Of a stretch of 64,000 bases of DNA, positions 25,898-35,052 are shown piece by piece (position 1 is the stretch's first letter; every line of letters starts with the position of its first letter). A program made the position numbers and the translations under genes. The stretch is from Aureimonas phyllosphaerae. GTDB lineage: Bacteria > Pseudomonadota > Alphaproteobacteria > Rhizobiales > Rhizobiaceae. The notes under the pieces are model-generated. The model was not told where the DNA came from and made no database searches. It saw only the letters and a list, made by a program, of their open reading frames with translations. The DNA is taken from assembly GCF_900113065.1 (NCBI RefSeq), contig NZ_FOOA01000001.1:124001-188000 (forward strand), given 5' to 3'.

Positions 25898-27424
25898 TCA
25901 TAGCGGAATGTTGTCGTGCTTCTTCCAGGGATTTTGCAGCTGCTTGCCCCGCAGCTTGCGCAGGCCCAGCGCCACGCGCCGCCGGGTGGAATGCGGCATG
26001 ATCACCTCGTCGACGAACCCCTTGGACGCCGCGACGAACGGGTTGGCGAAGCGGCTCTCGTATTCCGCCGTACGGGTCGCGATCTCCTCGGCGCTCCGGC
26101 CGCGGAAGATGATCTCGACCGCGCCCTTCGCGCCCATCACCGCGATCTCGGCGGTCGGCCAGGCGTAGTTCAGGTCACCGCGCAGATGCTTGGACGCCAT
26201 CACGTCGTAGGCGCCGCCATAGGCCTTGCGGGTGATGACCGTGATCTTCGGCACCGTCGCCTCGGAATAGGCGAAAAGCAGCTTCGCCCCGTGCTTGATG
26301 ATGCCGTTATGCTCCTGCGCGACGCCCGGCAGGAAGCCCGGCACGTCGACGAAGGTGACGATCGGGATCTCGAAGGCGTCGCAGAAGCGCACGAAGCGCG
26401 CCGCCTTCTTCGAGGCCGCGATGTCGAGGCAGCCCGCGAGGACCATCGGCTGGTTGGCCACGAGCCCGATCGTGCGCCCTTCGATGCGCCCGAACCCGAC
26501 GATGATGTTGCCCGCATGGTTCGGCTGGATTTCGAAGAACTCGCCCTCGTCGACGACTTTTGAGACCAGCTCGTGCATATCGTAGGGCTGGTTGGCGCTC
26601 GGCGGGATCAGTGTGTCGAGGCTCGGCTCCAGACGGTCGAACGGGTCGGGGCTCGGGCGCTCGGGCACCCCCGTCCGGTTCGAGGCGGGCAGGAAACCCA
26701 TGAAGTCGCGCGCGGCGAGCAGCACCTCGATGTCGTTCTCGAAGGCGCAGTCGGCGACCGAGGATTTCGTCGTGTGCGTCACCGCGCCGCCGAGGTCCTC
26801 CTGGCTCACCACCTCGTTGGTCACCGTCTTCACCACGTCCGGGCCGGTGACGAACATGTAGCTGGAATCCTTCACCATGAAGATGAAGTCGGTCATCGCC
26901 GGGGAATAGACCGCGCCGCCCGCGCACGGCCCCATCACGAGGCTGAGCTGCGGCACGACGCCGGACGCCAGCACGTTGCGCTGGAACACCTCGGCATAGC
27001 CGCCGAGCGAGGCGACACCCTCCTGGATGCGGGCGCCGCCCGAATCGTTCAGCCCGATCACCGGCGCGCCGACCTTCAGCGCCATGTCCATGATCTTGCA
27101 AATCTTGGCTGCGTGGCGCTCCGAGAGCGAACCGCCGAACACCGTGAAGTCCTGGCTGAAGACGAAGACGAGCCGGCCGTTGATGGTCCCAGAGCCCGTG
27201 ACCACACCGTCGCCGGGCACGATCTGCGTTTCCATGCCGAAGTCGGTGCAGTTGTGCTCGACGAACATGTCGAGTTCCTCGAACGAACCTTCGTCGAGCA
27301 GCACGTCGAGGCGTTCGCGAGCCGTGAGCTTGCCCTTGCCGTGCTGCGCGGCGACACGCCGTTCGCCGCCGCCTTCGCGCGCGGCTGCGCGGCGGCGTTC
27401 GAGTTCCTCAATCGTCGACGACAT
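25898..27424 (-). CDS. pccB: Propionyl-CoA carboxylase beta subunit
   Basis: 508 residues from ATG 27424, with AGGGAGG upstream; the frame continues to 27595 without support. The carboxyltransferase core shows [22 protein letters not shown] and [16 protein letters not shown] in the N-terminal half and [26 protein letters not shown] and AYGGAYDVM in the C-terminal half, the CoA and carboxybiotin sites. Transfers CO2 from biotin on PccA to propionyl-CoA. It is the first gene of the leftward operon pccB-mce-mutase-pccA. Confidence 0.94.
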   Translation of the reverse strand: MSSTIEELERRRAAAREGGGERRVAAQHGKGKLTARERLDVLLDEGSFEELDMFVEHNCTDFGMETQIVPGDGVVTGSGTINGRLVFVFSQDFTVFGGSLSERHAAKICKIMDMALKVGAPVIGLNDSGGARIQEGVASLGGYAEVFQRNVLASGVVPQLSLVMGPCAGGAVYSPAMTDFIFMVKDSSYMFVTGPDVVKTVTNEVVSQEDLGGAVTHTTKSSVADCAFENDIEVLLAARDFMGFLPASNRTGVPERPSPDPFDRLEPSLDTLIPPSANQPYDMHELVSKVVDEGEFFEIQPNHAGNIIVGFGRIEGRTIGLVANQPMVLAGCLDIAASKKAARFVRFCDAFEIPIVTFVDVPGFLPGVAQEHNGIIKHGAKLLFAYSEATVPKITVITRKAYGGAYDVMASKHLRGDLNYAWPTAEIAVMGAKGAVEIIFRGRSAEEIATRTAEYESRFANPFVAASKGFVDEVIMPHSTRRRVALGLRKLRGKQLQNPWKKHDNIPL

Positions 27425-27919
27425 GCACGGCCTCCCTTTGCCGGTGCAGGATGGAGGAAGGGACAGGCCCGCTGCAACCACCGTCTCACGACGAGCGGAA
27501 GCTTTCGCAGATTCCAGCATCCGAGGCGTCGACCCTGCAACGCGCGACGAAGCGCCACGCTGCTCATGTTCGGTCCGGCTCGGTCGGCATCGCAACGCAG
27601 GGGCAGCGCGAAGGGTGCCGTGTCCCGGTTCATCAGCGTTTGCAGGCGCTTGACCGCGACCTCACGAGCCCCCGAAGGCGGCCGGCCGAGCGCCCCCGTC
27701 TCTCGATGTCGTATGCGGAAGCCGGATGACGTTGCGCACGTTGCCGGTAGCCGGCGGCGCAATCTGGATTAGTTACAAACTACAGCGGCGCCAGCGCATC
27801 ACCGTCCGGGTGGAGCGCGATGGCATCGATCCCTTGCGTTCAGAACCCCGATCCGCCGACCGGCAACGGCGAATCGCGTTGGGTCTCCCGTTGCGCCCCA
27901 CCGAAGAGCCTTGCGAGCC
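27425..27919. other. Divergent intergenic region, pcc operon / pao operon
   Basis: About 495 bases. Only low-complexity frames are open on either strand and none has a convincing start. It must hold the promoters of the leftward propionate operon and the rightward aldehyde oxidoreductase operon. I see no riboswitch-like structure or clear operator. Confidence 0.45.
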
Positions 27920-28570
27920 ATGTCGAGATTTCCCGACCTTGAACTGAACCGGCGGCAGCTGATGTCCGGCGCGACGGCGACTGCCGCACTCGGCGCCCTG
28001 CCCGCCTCCGCGCTGGCGCAGTCGTCCGCGACGGGCGGCACGGCTGCGGACGCCGCAGTCACGGCGCCCGTCGCCTTCACCGTCAATGGCGAACGGCGCG
28101 AACTCGACCTCGATCTGCGCACCACGCTTCTCGATGCGTTGCGCGAGCACATCAAGCTCACCGGCACGAAGAAGGGCTGCGACCACGGTCAGTGCGGCGC
28201 CTGCACGGTGATGGTCAATGGCCGGCGCATCAACGCCTGCCTGACGCTCGCGGTGCTGCACGAGGGCGACGAGATCACGACGATTGAGGGCCTCGGGACC
28301 CCCGACAACCTGCACCCGATGCAGGAGGCCTTCCTGAAGCACGACGGCTACCAGTGCGGCTACTGCACGCCGGGGCAGATCTGCTCTGCGGTCGGCGTCC
28401 TCGAAGAGGTCAAGGCCGGCATCCCGAGCCATGTGACCGCCGACCTCAACGGGGCGATGGAAGCCACGAACGAAGAGATGCGCGAGCGCATGAGCGGCAA
28501 CATCTGCCGCTGCGGCGCCTATTCCAACATCGCCGACGCCATGGCCGAAGTCGCCGGGAGGCCCGCATGA
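27920..28570 (+). CDS. paoA: Aldehyde oxidoreductase [2Fe-2S] subunit, Tat-exported (PaoA-like)
   Basis: 216 residues from ATG 27920. Twin-arginine signal [25 protein letters not shown] (residues 10 onward, Arg-Arg intact). The plant-type [2Fe-2S] domain is [16 protein letters not shown]; the second [2Fe-2S] domain is [15 protein letters not shown] and [12 protein letters not shown]. This subunit passes electrons in a three-subunit periplasmic molybdenum aldehyde oxidoreductase that detoxifies aromatic aldehydes. Overlaps paoB by four bases. Confidence 0.9.
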   Translation: MSRFPDLELNRRQLMSGATATAALGALPASALAQSSATGGTAADAAVTAPVAFTVNGERRELDLDLRTTLLDALREHIKLTGTKKGCDHGQCGACTVMVNGRRINACLTLAVLHEGDEITTIEGLGTPDNLHPMQEAFLKHDGYQCGYCTPGQICSAVGVLEEVKAGIPSHVTADLNGAMEATNEEMRERMSGNICRCGAYSNIADAMAEVAGRPA

Positions 28571-29517
28571 AGTCCTTCACCTTCGAGCGCGCCAACTCGC
28601 CGGCGGAAGCCGCCAAGGCTGCGGCGGCCCGGCCTGACGCGAAGTTCATCGCTGGCGGCACCAATCTCCTCGACCTGATGAAGCTTGAGATCGAGGCGCC
28701 ACGCCATCTCATCGACGTCAACCGGCTCGGCCTCGACACGATCGAGGCGACCGAGGACGGCGGCCTTCGCATCGGCGCGCTCGTGCGCAACACCGACATG
28801 GCCGCCGACCAGCGCATCCGCCGCGACTACGGCGTCCTGACGCGGGCGGTGGTGGCGGGCGCGTCCGGCCAGCTGCGCAACAAGGCGACGACGGCCGGCA
28901 ACCTCCTCCAGCGCACGCGCTGCCCCTACTTCTACGACACCAACATGGCCTGCAACAAACGCCAGCCGGGCGCCGGCTGCGCCGCGATCGAGGGCTATTC
29001 GCGCCTTCTCGGCGTCGTCGGCGTCAGCGACGCCTGCATCGCCACCAACCCGTCCGACATGAACGTCGCGCTCAGCGTCCTCGACGCCTCGGTCGAGACC
29101 GTGAAGCCGGACGGGGCGACGCGCACCATTGCATTCGCCGACTTCCATCGACTGCCAGGCGACACGCCGGAGGTCGAGACCGCGCTGGAGGCGGGCGAGT
29201 TCGTCACTGCCGTCACCCTGCCCGCGCCACTCGGCGGCAAGCACATCTACCGCAAGGTTCGCGACCGCGCGTCCTATGCCTTCGCCGTCGTCTCGGTCGC
29301 GGCGGTGATCCAGCCGGACGGCACGGGCCGCGTGGCGATCGGCGGTGTCGCGCCGCGGCCCTGGCGCGTCGCGGAAGCCGACGCGCAGTTGCGCGAGGGC
29401 GCCAAGCCAGCCGCCGCGCGGCTCTTCGCCGATGCCAGGACCACCGAGCACAACGCCTTCAAGATTCCGCTGACCGAGCGAACTCTCGGCGCCGTGCTGA
29501 CCGAAGCGAGGAGCTGA
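28567..29517 (+). CDS. paoB: Aldehyde oxidoreductase FAD subunit (PaoB-like)
   Basis: 316 residues from ATG 28567 (ATGA overlap with paoA). The CO-dehydrogenase flavoprotein fold shows [18 protein letters not shown] and [13 protein letters not shown]. The insertion [20 protein letters not shown] provides the cysteines of the extra [4Fe-4S] cluster characteristic of PaoB and absent from plain xanthine dehydrogenase FAD subunits. It carries electrons from the Fe-S subunit to an external acceptor. Exported as a complex with PaoA. Followed by paoC after four bases. Confidence 0.9.
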   Translation: MKSFTFERANSPAEAAKAAAARPDAKFIAGGTNLLDLMKLEIEAPRHLIDVNRLGLDTIEATEDGGLRIGALVRNTDMAADQRIRRDYGVLTRAVVAGASGQLRNKATTAGNLLQRTRCPYFYDTNMACNKRQPGAGCAAIEGYSRLLGVVGVSDACIATNPSDMNVALSVLDASVETVKPDGATRTIAFADFHRLPGDTPEVETALEAGEFVTAVTLPAPLGGKHIYRKVRDRASYAFAVVSVAAVIQPDGTGRVAIGGVAPRPWRVAEADAQLREGAKPAAARLFADARTTEHNAFKIPLTERTLGAVLTEARS

Positions 29518-29521
29518 TCCG

Positions 29522-31732
29522 ATGAAGTTCGACACCCCCGCCGGCACCAACCCGATCGACCGGGAACGCGTCGTCGGCCAGCCGCACGAGCGCATCGATG
29601 GGCGCCTGAAGGTGACGGGCACCGCGCCCTACGCCTACGAGCACCACGACGTCGCCGAGAACGTCGCCTACGGTTACGTCGTGGGCTCCGCCATCGCCAA
29701 GGGACGCATCACGCGACTCGACTCGACGGCCGCCCGGCGCGCGCCGGGCGTAGTCGCGATCGTCACCCACGAGAACGCCGGAGAACTCGGCAAGGGCGAC
29801 AAGAACACCGCAAAGCTCCTCGGCGGGCCCGAGGTGCAGCACTACCACCAGGCCGTCGCGGTCGTCGTCGCCGACACGTTCGAGCAGGCGCGCGCCGCGG
29901 CCATGATGCTCGATATCGCCTATGAGAGCGCCGACGGCGCCTTCGACCTCGCGGCCGCCAAGGACACCGCGCCCGACGCGCCGTCGACCGAAGAGTCGCC
30001 GACCCAGACCGGCGTGGGCGATTTCGCGAGCGCCTTCGCCTCAGCGCCCGTCAAGTTCGAACAGAGCTACACGACGCCCGACCAGAGTCACGCGATGATG
30101 GAGCCGCACGCTTCGCTGGCCGAGTGGAACGGCGACAGCGTCACCGTCTGGACCTCCAACCAGATGATCGCTTGGGGCTCGGCCGATCTTGCCAAGACGC
30201 TGAAGATCGCGCCGGAGAAGGTGCGCATCGTCTCGCCCTTCATCGGCGGCGGCTTCGGCGGCAAGCTGTTCCTGCGGGCGGATGCCGTGATGGCGGCGCT
30301 CGGCGCGAAGGCGGCGGGGCGGCCGGTGAAGGTCGCGCTATCCCGGCCGATGATGGCCAACAACACGACGCACCGCCCCGCCACGATCCAGCGCGTGCGC
30401 ATCGGCGCGGAGCGCGACGGCAAGATCACCGCGATCGCGCATGAGAGCTGGTCGGGCGATCTGGAGGGCGGCCAGCCCGAGGTCGCCACGCAGCAGACGC
30501 GGCTTCTCTATGCCGGCGCCAACCGGATGACGTCGCTGAAACTCGCCGTCCTCGACCTGCCGGAGGGCAACGCCATGCGCGCGCCCGGCGAAGCGCCGGG
30601 CCTGATGGCGCTGGAGGTTGCGATGGACGAGCTCGCCGAGCAGCTCGGCCAGGATCCCGTCCAGTTCCGCATCCTGAACGACACGCAGGTCGACCCCGAG
30701 GATCCCTCGCGCCCCTTCTCGCAGCGCCGTCTCGCGGACTGCTTTCGGCAGGGCGCCGAGAAGTTCGGTTGGAGCGCGCGCAATGCCCGGCCCGCGCAGG
30801 TGCGCGACGGTCGCTGGATGGTCGGCATGGGCGTCGCCTCGGCCTTCCGCAACAACATGAACATGGACTCCGGTGCCCGCGCCCGCCTCGGCCGCGACGG
30901 CGTGGTGACGGTCGAGACCGACATGACCGACATCGGCACCGGCTCCTACACGATCATCGCCCAGACGGCAGCCGAGATGCTGGGCCTGCCGCTCGACAAG
31001 GTGCAGGTCACGCTCGGCGACTCGATGTTCCCGGTTTCCGCCGGGTCCGGCGGCCAGTGGGGTGCCAACTCCTCGACCGCCGGCGTCTACGCTGCCTGCG
31101 TCAAGCTGCGCGAGGCGATCGCGGACAAGCTCGGTCTCGACCCGGCTTCGGCCGAGTTCGTGGACGGCATGGTGCGCGCGGGCGATAGGCAGGTGCCGCT
31201 CGCCGAGGCGGCTGCCGGCGGCGAGATCGTTGCCGAGGACAAGATCGAGTTCTCGAAGGAGATGATGAAGGAGAAGCAGCAGTCGACCTTCGGCGCTCAT
31301 TTCGTGGAAGTCGGAGTCGACATGGCGACGGCCGAGGTCCGCGTGCGCCGCATGCTTGCGGTCTGCGCGGCCGGGCGCATCCTCAATCCTCTCACCGCCC
31401 GCAGCCAGGTCATCGGCGGCATGACAATGGGCGTCGGCGGCGCGCTGATGGAGGATCTCGTCGTCGACAAGCGGCACGGTCTCTTCATCAACCACGATCT
31501 CGCCGGCTACGAGGTGCCGGTTCATGCCGACATTCCGCATCAAGAGGTCGTGTTCCTCGACGAGACCGACCCCGACGTCTCGCCGATGAAGGCGAAGGGT
31601 GTCGGCGAACTCGGGCTCTGCGGCGTCTCGGCGGCGATCGCCAACGCCATTCACAACGCCACCGGCGTGCGGGTTCGCGACTACCCGATCACTCTGGACA
31701 AGCTGATCGAGGATCTGCCGGACGTCGCCTGA
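29522..31732 (+). CDS. paoC: Aldehyde oxidoreductase molybdenum subunit (PaoC-like)
   Basis: 736 residues. Xanthine-oxidase-type Mo-cofactor domains with FIGGGFGGKLFLRADAV, RAPGEAPGLMALEVAMDELA and SGGQWGANSSTAGV. The catalytic base Glu is in KAKGVGELGLCGVSAAIANAI near the C-terminus. It binds molybdopterin cytosine dinucleotide and oxidises aldehydes to acids. An XdhC/PaoD-type maturation chaperone, usually next to these genes, is not in this window. Confidence 0.92.
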   Translation: MKFDTPAGTNPIDRERVVGQPHERIDGRLKVTGTAPYAYEHHDVAENVAYGYVVGSAIAKGRITRLDSTAARRAPGVVAIVTHENAGELGKGDKNTAKLLGGPEVQHYHQAVAVVVADTFEQARAAAMMLDIAYESADGAFDLAAAKDTAPDAPSTEESPTQTGVGDFASAFASAPVKFEQSYTTPDQSHAMMEPHASLAEWNGDSVTVWTSNQMIAWGSADLAKTLKIAPEKVRIVSPFIGGGFGGKLFLRADAVMAALGAKAAGRPVKVALSRPMMANNTTHRPATIQRVRIGAERDGKITAIAHESWSGDLEGGQPEVATQQTRLLYAGANRMTSLKLAVLDLPEGNAMRAPGEAPGLMALEVAMDELAEQLGQDPVQFRILNDTQVDPEDPSRPFSQRRLADCFRQGAEKFGWSARNARPAQVRDGRWMVGMGVASAFRNNMNMDSGARARLGRDGVVTVETDMTDIGTGSYTIIAQTAAEMLGLPLDKVQVTLGDSMFPVSAGSGGQWGANSSTAGVYAACVKLREAIADKLGLDPASAEFVDGMVRAGDRQVPLAEAAAGGEIVAEDKIEFSKEMMKEKQQSTFGAHFVEVGVDMATAEVRVRRMLAVCAAGRILNPLTARSQVIGGMTMGVGGALMEDLVVDKRHGLFINHDLAGYEVPVHADIPHQEVVFLDETDPDVSPMKAKGVGELGLCGVSAAIANAIHNATGVRVRDYPITLDKLIEDLPDVA

Positions 31733-31886
31733 TCGAAAACCGATGGCGGACGCCAAGACCTCACGGTCCCGCTTCCGCCGTCGCAATGTTTGATCCCGCC
31801 GACGCTTTCGGGCGGGACGCGGCGGGCGGAGCGCCCTACAACCGGAAGGGTCCCAGACGATCCCGATTCCTTCCCGTTCCGCTTCC

Positions 31887-33515
31887 TTGTCCGATACCGC
31901 TCCGCTCCTTCGCCCGTTCCGCAGCGCCGACTTCCGCCTCCTCTGGTCCGCGGTTCTCGCCTCCAACCTCGGCGGGCTGATTCAGGCGGTCGGCGCCGGG
32001 TGGATGATGGCGAGCATCGCGACGTCGGACGACATGGTCGCGCTGGTGCAGACCGCGACCACGCTGCCGATCATGATCTTCTCGCTGGCGGCTGGGGCTC
32101 TCGCCGACAGCTACGACCGGCGACGGGTGATGCTGGTCGCGCAGAGCCTGATGATGGGGGCGTCGGTCGCACTGGCCGCGCTCACCATCCAAGGCTGGAT
32201 GACGCCTTGGCTGCTCCTCTTCTTCACCTTCCTGATCGGCTGCGGCACGGCGCTCCACAACCCGTCCTGGCAGGCCTCCATCGGCGATCTCGTCAGCCGA
32301 TCCGACATCCCGTCGGCCGTGACGCTGAACAGCATGGCCTTCAACCTGATGCGCAGCATCGGTCCGGCCATCGGCGGCCTGATCGTCGCATCGGTCGGCG
32401 CAGCGGGCGCCTTCGCCTTGAACGCGGTCAGCTACGTTCCCCTGATCGCGGCGCTCGGCCGGTGGGGCTACCGGCGCCAGCCCTCGACGCTGCCGCGCGA
32501 GACATTTCGTCATGCGATGTCGGCGGGCCTTCGCTTCGTCGCGATGTCGCCGAACCTTCTCACCGTGATCGGCCGGGCCTTCCTGTTCGGTGTCGGCGCG
32601 GTGTCCGTTCTGGCGCTGCTGCCGCTCGTCGCGCGCGACCTCGTCGCCGGCAATGCGGCGACCTTCGGCCTCCTCCTCGGCTGCTTCGGTGTGGGCGCGA
32701 TCGGTGGCGCGCTGCTCTCGACGCGGCTGCGCAGCGCATTGTCGAGCGAGATGATCGCGCGGATCGGCTTCCTCACATTCGCGCTGAGCGCCGTGGTGGT
32801 GGCATGGAGCCGCCAGACTTGGCTGACGGGCCTCGCGCTGATGCCCGCCGGCGCCGCCTGGGTGCTTACGCTCTCCCTCTTCAACGTGACGGTCCAGTTG
32901 TCGACGCCGCGCTGGGTGGTCGGCCGCGCGCTGTCGATCTATCAGACAGCGACCTTCGGCGGCATGGCGCTCGGCAGCTGGATCTGGGGCCTCATCGCGG
33001 ATGCCTACGACCCCTCGTCCGCGCTCCTCGCATCAAGCGCGGTTCTCGCGACGGGCGCCGCGGTCGGCCTGCGCTTCGGCATCCCCGCGCTCGTCGCGCT
33101 CGACCTCGACCCGCTGGACCGGTTCAAGGAGCCGGAACTGCGCCTGGACCTTCGCTCGCGCAGCGGCCCGATCATGGTGCTGGTCGACTACGAGATCGCG
33201 GCCGAAGACGTGCAGGCCTTTCTCGCCGTCATGGCGGAGCGACGGCGCGTGCGCATCCGTGACGGCGCCCGGCAATGGTCGCTGCTGCGCGATCTTGAGA
33301 ACCCGGAAATCTGGACCGAGACGTACCATGTGCCGACCTGGGTCGAGTACGTCCGACACAACACGCGGCGCACCAAGGCCGACGCCGACGTTTACGATCG
33401 CCTGCTGGCTCTCCACCGGGGCGCGAGCCGGCCGCGCGTCCACCGCATGATCGAGCGGCAGACGGTTCCAGTGATGGACGACACGCCGCTGAAGCCGCAC
33501 CCCGAGGTGCCCTGA
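31887..33515 (+). CDS. MFS exporter with fused C-terminal monooxygenase-like domain
   Basis: 542 residues from TTG 31887. The first 405 residues form a major-facilitator domain of the EntS/MFS_3 type (LRPFRSADFRLLWSAVLASNLGG; SYDRRRVMLVAQSLMM between helices 2 and 3). The last 110 residues are soluble: MVLVDYEIAAEDVQAFLAVMAE, WTETYHVPTWVEYVRHNTRRT. This resembles the alpha-beta barrel of antibiotic-biosynthesis monooxygenase proteins. The fusion recurs in this MFS subgroup. Substrate unknown; efflux of a small secreted compound is likely. A start further downstream is possible because the initiator is TTG. Confidence 0.8.
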   Translation: MSDTAPLLRPFRSADFRLLWSAVLASNLGGLIQAVGAGWMMASIATSDDMVALVQTATTLPIMIFSLAAGALADSYDRRRVMLVAQSLMMGASVALAALTIQGWMTPWLLLFFTFLIGCGTALHNPSWQASIGDLVSRSDIPSAVTLNSMAFNLMRSIGPAIGGLIVASVGAAGAFALNAVSYVPLIAALGRWGYRRQPSTLPRETFRHAMSAGLRFVAMSPNLLTVIGRAFLFGVGAVSVLALLPLVARDLVAGNAATFGLLLGCFGVGAIGGALLSTRLRSALSSEMIARIGFLTFALSAVVVAWSRQTWLTGLALMPAGAAWVLTLSLFNVTVQLSTPRWVVGRALSIYQTATFGGMALGSWIWGLIADAYDPSSALLASSAVLATGAAVGLRFGIPALVALDLDPLDRFKEPELRLDLRSRSGPIMVLVDYEIAAEDVQAFLAVMAERRRVRIRDGARQWSLLRDLENPEIWTETYHVPTWVEYVRHNTRRTKADADVYDRLLALHRGASRPRVHRMIERQTVPVMDDTPLKPHPEVP

Positions 33516-33534
33516 GACGTCGTCCGCCGCCGGA

Positions 33535-33705
33535 CTAGCGCGGCGCCTTGCCCGGTGCCGGCCCCGCCAGCACTTTCCGGCGCGCGGCGGCCTTGCGGGT
33601 GTCGCGCTCGATCCGGGCGTCGCGGTCTCGCTCGGCTTGAAGGCGCGCGGCTTTCAGGCGCTGCGTCTTCTCCTGCGTCGTCTCGGTCTTGTCGTCCGCA
33701 CTCAT
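33535..33705 (-). CDS. Small highly charged protein
   Basis: 56 residues, MSADDKTETTQEKTQRLKAA..., ending in a Gly/Pro/Lys-rich tail. The start ATG 33705 has AGGTGA five bases upstream and the stop is TAG at 33535. Lys/Arg/Glu-rich, predicted as one long helix or coiled coil, without a hydrophobic segment. It lies between two rightward genes on the opposite strand, and no other gene overlaps it. Similar tiny charged proteins are common in Hyphomicrobiales genomes; function unknown. Confidence 0.6.
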   Translation of the reverse strand: MSADDKTETTQEKTQRLKAARLQAERDRDARIERDTRKAAARRKVLAGPAPGKAPR

Positions 33706-33785
33706 CGTTCACCTCGCTTCGCCGAACCGCCCGCGGCTTTAGCACGGGCAATGGAGCGGACGGAGCGTGACGACGTTGATCGACC

Positions 33786-34646
33786 ATGGAAGATGATTTC
33801 GCGCCGACCCATCGCACCATCCATTGCAACGGTCTGCGCCTTCACGTGGTGCAGGCAGGGCCGGCGAGCGGACCGCCGGTCGTTCTCCTGCACGGCTTTC
33901 CCGATTTCTGGATCGGCTGGCGTCCGCAGATGAAGGCGCTGGCGGAAGCCGGCTTTCGCGTCATCGTGCCCGACCAGCGTGGGTATAATCTCAGCGACAA
34001 GCCGAAGGGCGTCGGCGCCTATGCGTTGCCGAAGCTTGTCGGCGACGTCCTCGCCCTCTCGGACGCGCTGGGCCACGAACGCTTCGACCTCGTCGGCCAT
34101 GATTGGGGCGGCATCGTCGCCTGGACACTCGCCGCCAAGGCGCCGCATCGGCTCCGGCGGCTGGCGATCCTCAACGCCCCGCATCCGGAAGCGCTGTTTC
34201 CCCATGCCCTGCGATCCCCGACGCAGTTCCTGCGCAGTGGATATGCCGCATTCTTCCAGTTTCCGCTTCTGCCCGAGGCGGTGCTCGGCGCGCGCCGTTT
34301 CGCCGTGATGGTGCGCGCCCTTCGCCAAACCGGTCGGCCCGACGCCTTTACGTCCGCCGACCTCGATCTTTATCGAGAGGCCTGGAGCCGCCCTGGCGCG
34401 CTGACCGGAATGCTGAACTGGTATCGTGCGCTCCGCCTGCGACCGCGCGTGCAGGAACGCATCACCGTTCCGACGCTGATTCTTTGGGGTCTGCAGGATA
34501 CCGCTCTGGAGCGTGGGCTCGCCGACCGGAGCCTGCGCTTCTGCGACAATAGGCGACTTGAGACCTTTCGGGACGCAACGCACTGGCTGCATCGCGAGGA
34601 GCCCGGACGCGTCAACGCGGCGCTTCTGTCGTTCCTGAAGTCCTGA
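33786..34646 (+). CDS. Alpha/beta hydrolase, epoxide-hydrolase-like
   Basis: 286 residues. HGFPDFWIGWRPQ supplies the oxyanion-hole HGFP motif. VGHDWGGIVAW carries the nucleophile Asp within the GHDWG context typical of epoxide hydrolases and haloalkane dehalogenases. FRDATHWLHREEP holds the catalytic His, and LILWGLQDTALE the likely acid region. A cap domain lies between. Cytoplasmic hydrolase acting on an epoxide or haloalkane-like substrate; the precise one is not predictable. Convergent with the response regulator gene. Confidence 0.85.
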   Translation: MEDDFAPTHRTIHCNGLRLHVVQAGPASGPPVVLLHGFPDFWIGWRPQMKALAEAGFRVIVPDQRGYNLSDKPKGVGAYALPKLVGDVLALSDALGHERFDLVGHDWGGIVAWTLAAKAPHRLRRLAILNAPHPEALFPHALRSPTQFLRSGYAAFFQFPLLPEAVLGARRFAVMVRALRQTGRPDAFTSADLDLYREAWSRPGALTGMLNWYRALRLRPRVQERITVPTLILWGLQDTALERGLADRSLRFCDNRRLETFRDATHWLHREEPGRVNAALLSFLKS

Positions 34647-34650
34647 AACC

Positions 34651-35040
34651 CTATCCCGCGATCCGCTGCGCCATCGCCTCGACCGTTCGGATGAGGGAAG
34701 CGGGAGGGTAGGGTTTGGCGAAGAACAGACCGTCCCGCGGAAGCTCCTCCGGCGAAACCTTGACGTGCCCGGATGCCACAATGATCGACATCGGCGGCCA
34801 GCGGTTGCGAACGGCGTGGGCGAGCTTCAGCCCGTCCATGGACCCCGGCATGTCGACGTCGGTGAAGAGGATGCGGATATCGTCGTGGCGCTCAAGCAGG
34901 CGGATCGCCTCGTCCGCGCTGGTCGCCCCGTAGGCCTTGAAACCGGCGTCCTCCACCATGTCCATCGCATCGAGGAGGAGAAGCGGCTCGTCCTCGACCA
35001 CGAGGATGCCGATGCGGGATCTGTCGAACGGAATGGTCAT
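34651..35040 (-). CDS. Single-domain response regulator
   Basis: 129 residues forming a lone CheY-like receiver. ILVVEDEPLLLLDAMDMV gives the acidic pocket, ILFTDVDMPGSMDGLKLA the phospho-acceptor Asp, IIVASGH the switch Ser, and FFAKPYPPASL the conserved Lys-Pro. No output domain. It lies 12 bases downstream of the HWE histidine kinase on the same strand, so the two are very likely a pair. Such stand-alone receivers in Alphaproteobacteria act as phosphate sinks or relay to the general stress system. Confidence 0.88.
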   Translation of the reverse strand: MTIPFDRSRIGILVVEDEPLLLLDAMDMVEDAGFKAYGATSADEAIRLLERHDDIRILFTDVDMPGSMDGLKLAHAVRNRWPPMSIIVASGHVKVSPEELPRDGLFFAKPYPPASLIRTVEAMAQRIAG

Positions 35041-35052
35041 GCGACGTCGTGC

